From: an uncultured Oxalobacteraceae bacterium
GTDB taxonomy: Bacteria > Pseudomonadota > Gammaproteobacteria > Burkholderiales > Burkholderiaceae
Assembly: GCA_946479255.1 (NCBI GenBank)
Contig: CAMLFK010000262.1
Location: forward strand, 1-6,910
DNA: 6,910 nucleotides
Reading direction: 5' to 3'
A model generated the notes under the pieces. That model worked only from the letters and a program-made list of their open reading frames with translations. It searched no databases and had not been told where the DNA came from. Position numbers and translations under genes: made by a program. Shown here piece by piece: positions 6,789 to 6,910 of the stretch; the stretch's first letter is position 1; every line of letters starts with the position of its first letter.

Positions 6789-6910
6789 ATGAAAACTTTT
6801 TCCGCTAAAGGACATGAAGTCCAGCGCGATTGGTTCGTGGTTGACGCGACGGACTTGGTCCTCGGACGTGTTGCCAGCGAAGTGGCACTCCGACTGCGCG
6901 GCAAACACAA
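6789..6910 (+). CDS. rplM: 50S ribosomal protein L13 (partial, C-terminus beyond the right edge)
   Basis: This is an early-assembling protein of the large ribosomal subunit that binds 23S rRNA. The 40 complete codons present read [20 protein letters not shown], then [20 protein letters not shown], which matches the N-terminus of betaproteobacterial L13 (usually about 142 residues, so roughly 100 are missing). The ATG at 6789 has AGGA seven bases upstream. The frame is open to the window edge. In this group rpsI (S9) normally follows directly, and is expected to the right of the window. Transcription probably starts at the 6660-6689 promoter, diverging from the hydrolase operon. Confidence 0.97.
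   Translation, partial: MKTFSAKGHEVQRDWFVVDATDLVLGRVASEVALRLRGKH

Noticed and set aside
6708..6908. 66-codon open frame on the minus strand
   Set aside because: It is antisense to the rplM leader and start, and has no sign of coding.

Overview
The window reads as a high-GC betaproteobacterial chromosome, most likely from the Oxalobacteraceae (Massilia/Janthinobacterium/Duganella group). The evidence is the L13 N-terminus ([20 protein letters not shown]), the Coq7 type, the YhfA-like OsmC protein and the strong GC bias at third codon positions. The genus is an inference from resemblance and has not been tested by search. I found no tRNA, rRNA, CRISPR array, insertion sequence or prophage gene. 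No stretch without a gene exceeds 300 bases.

Layout. (1) 1-601, minus: the ATP-binding subunit of an ABC transporter, cut by the left edge. Its leader carries two small perfect hairpins. (2) 812-1393, minus: a Rieske iron-sulfur subunit of the cytochrome bc1 complex (petA type) with no petB or petC beside it. (3) 1518-1967 and 2003-2647, plus: an unrecognised 149-residue protein, then Coq7, the di-iron hydroxylase of ubiquinone synthesis. (4) 2664-3086, minus: an OsmC/YhfA-like thiol protein converging on coq7; both stop codons lie in one inverted repeat. (5) 3133-3182: a 13-bp GC-rich tandem repeat. (6) 6559 down to 3181, minus: a compact three-gene operon encoding an exported S33-type alpha/beta hydrolase, a NatA-like ATPase and a NatB-like ABC-2 permease, with a 14-nt gap and then a 4-nt overlap. 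(7) 6560-6788: a divergent control region with a good promoter on each strand and a structured rplM leader. (8) 6789-6910, plus: the start of rplM (ribosomal protein L13), cut by the right edge.

How the genes fit together. Rieske protein, Coq7 and the OsmC-type protein all touch quinone-linked respiration or peroxide defence, but they lie on different strands and probably in different transcripts. The hydrolase-NatA-NatB operon is the most coherent unit: an ABC-2 exporter made together with a secreted serine hydrolase. It lies between a housekeeping ribosomal operon and the quinone/redox genes, so it may be a lineage-specific insertion. I see no clear evidence of a wholly new system. The best leads are the lone Rieske gene, the unknown gene before coq7, the hydrolase-exporter operon, and the leader and repeat structures.
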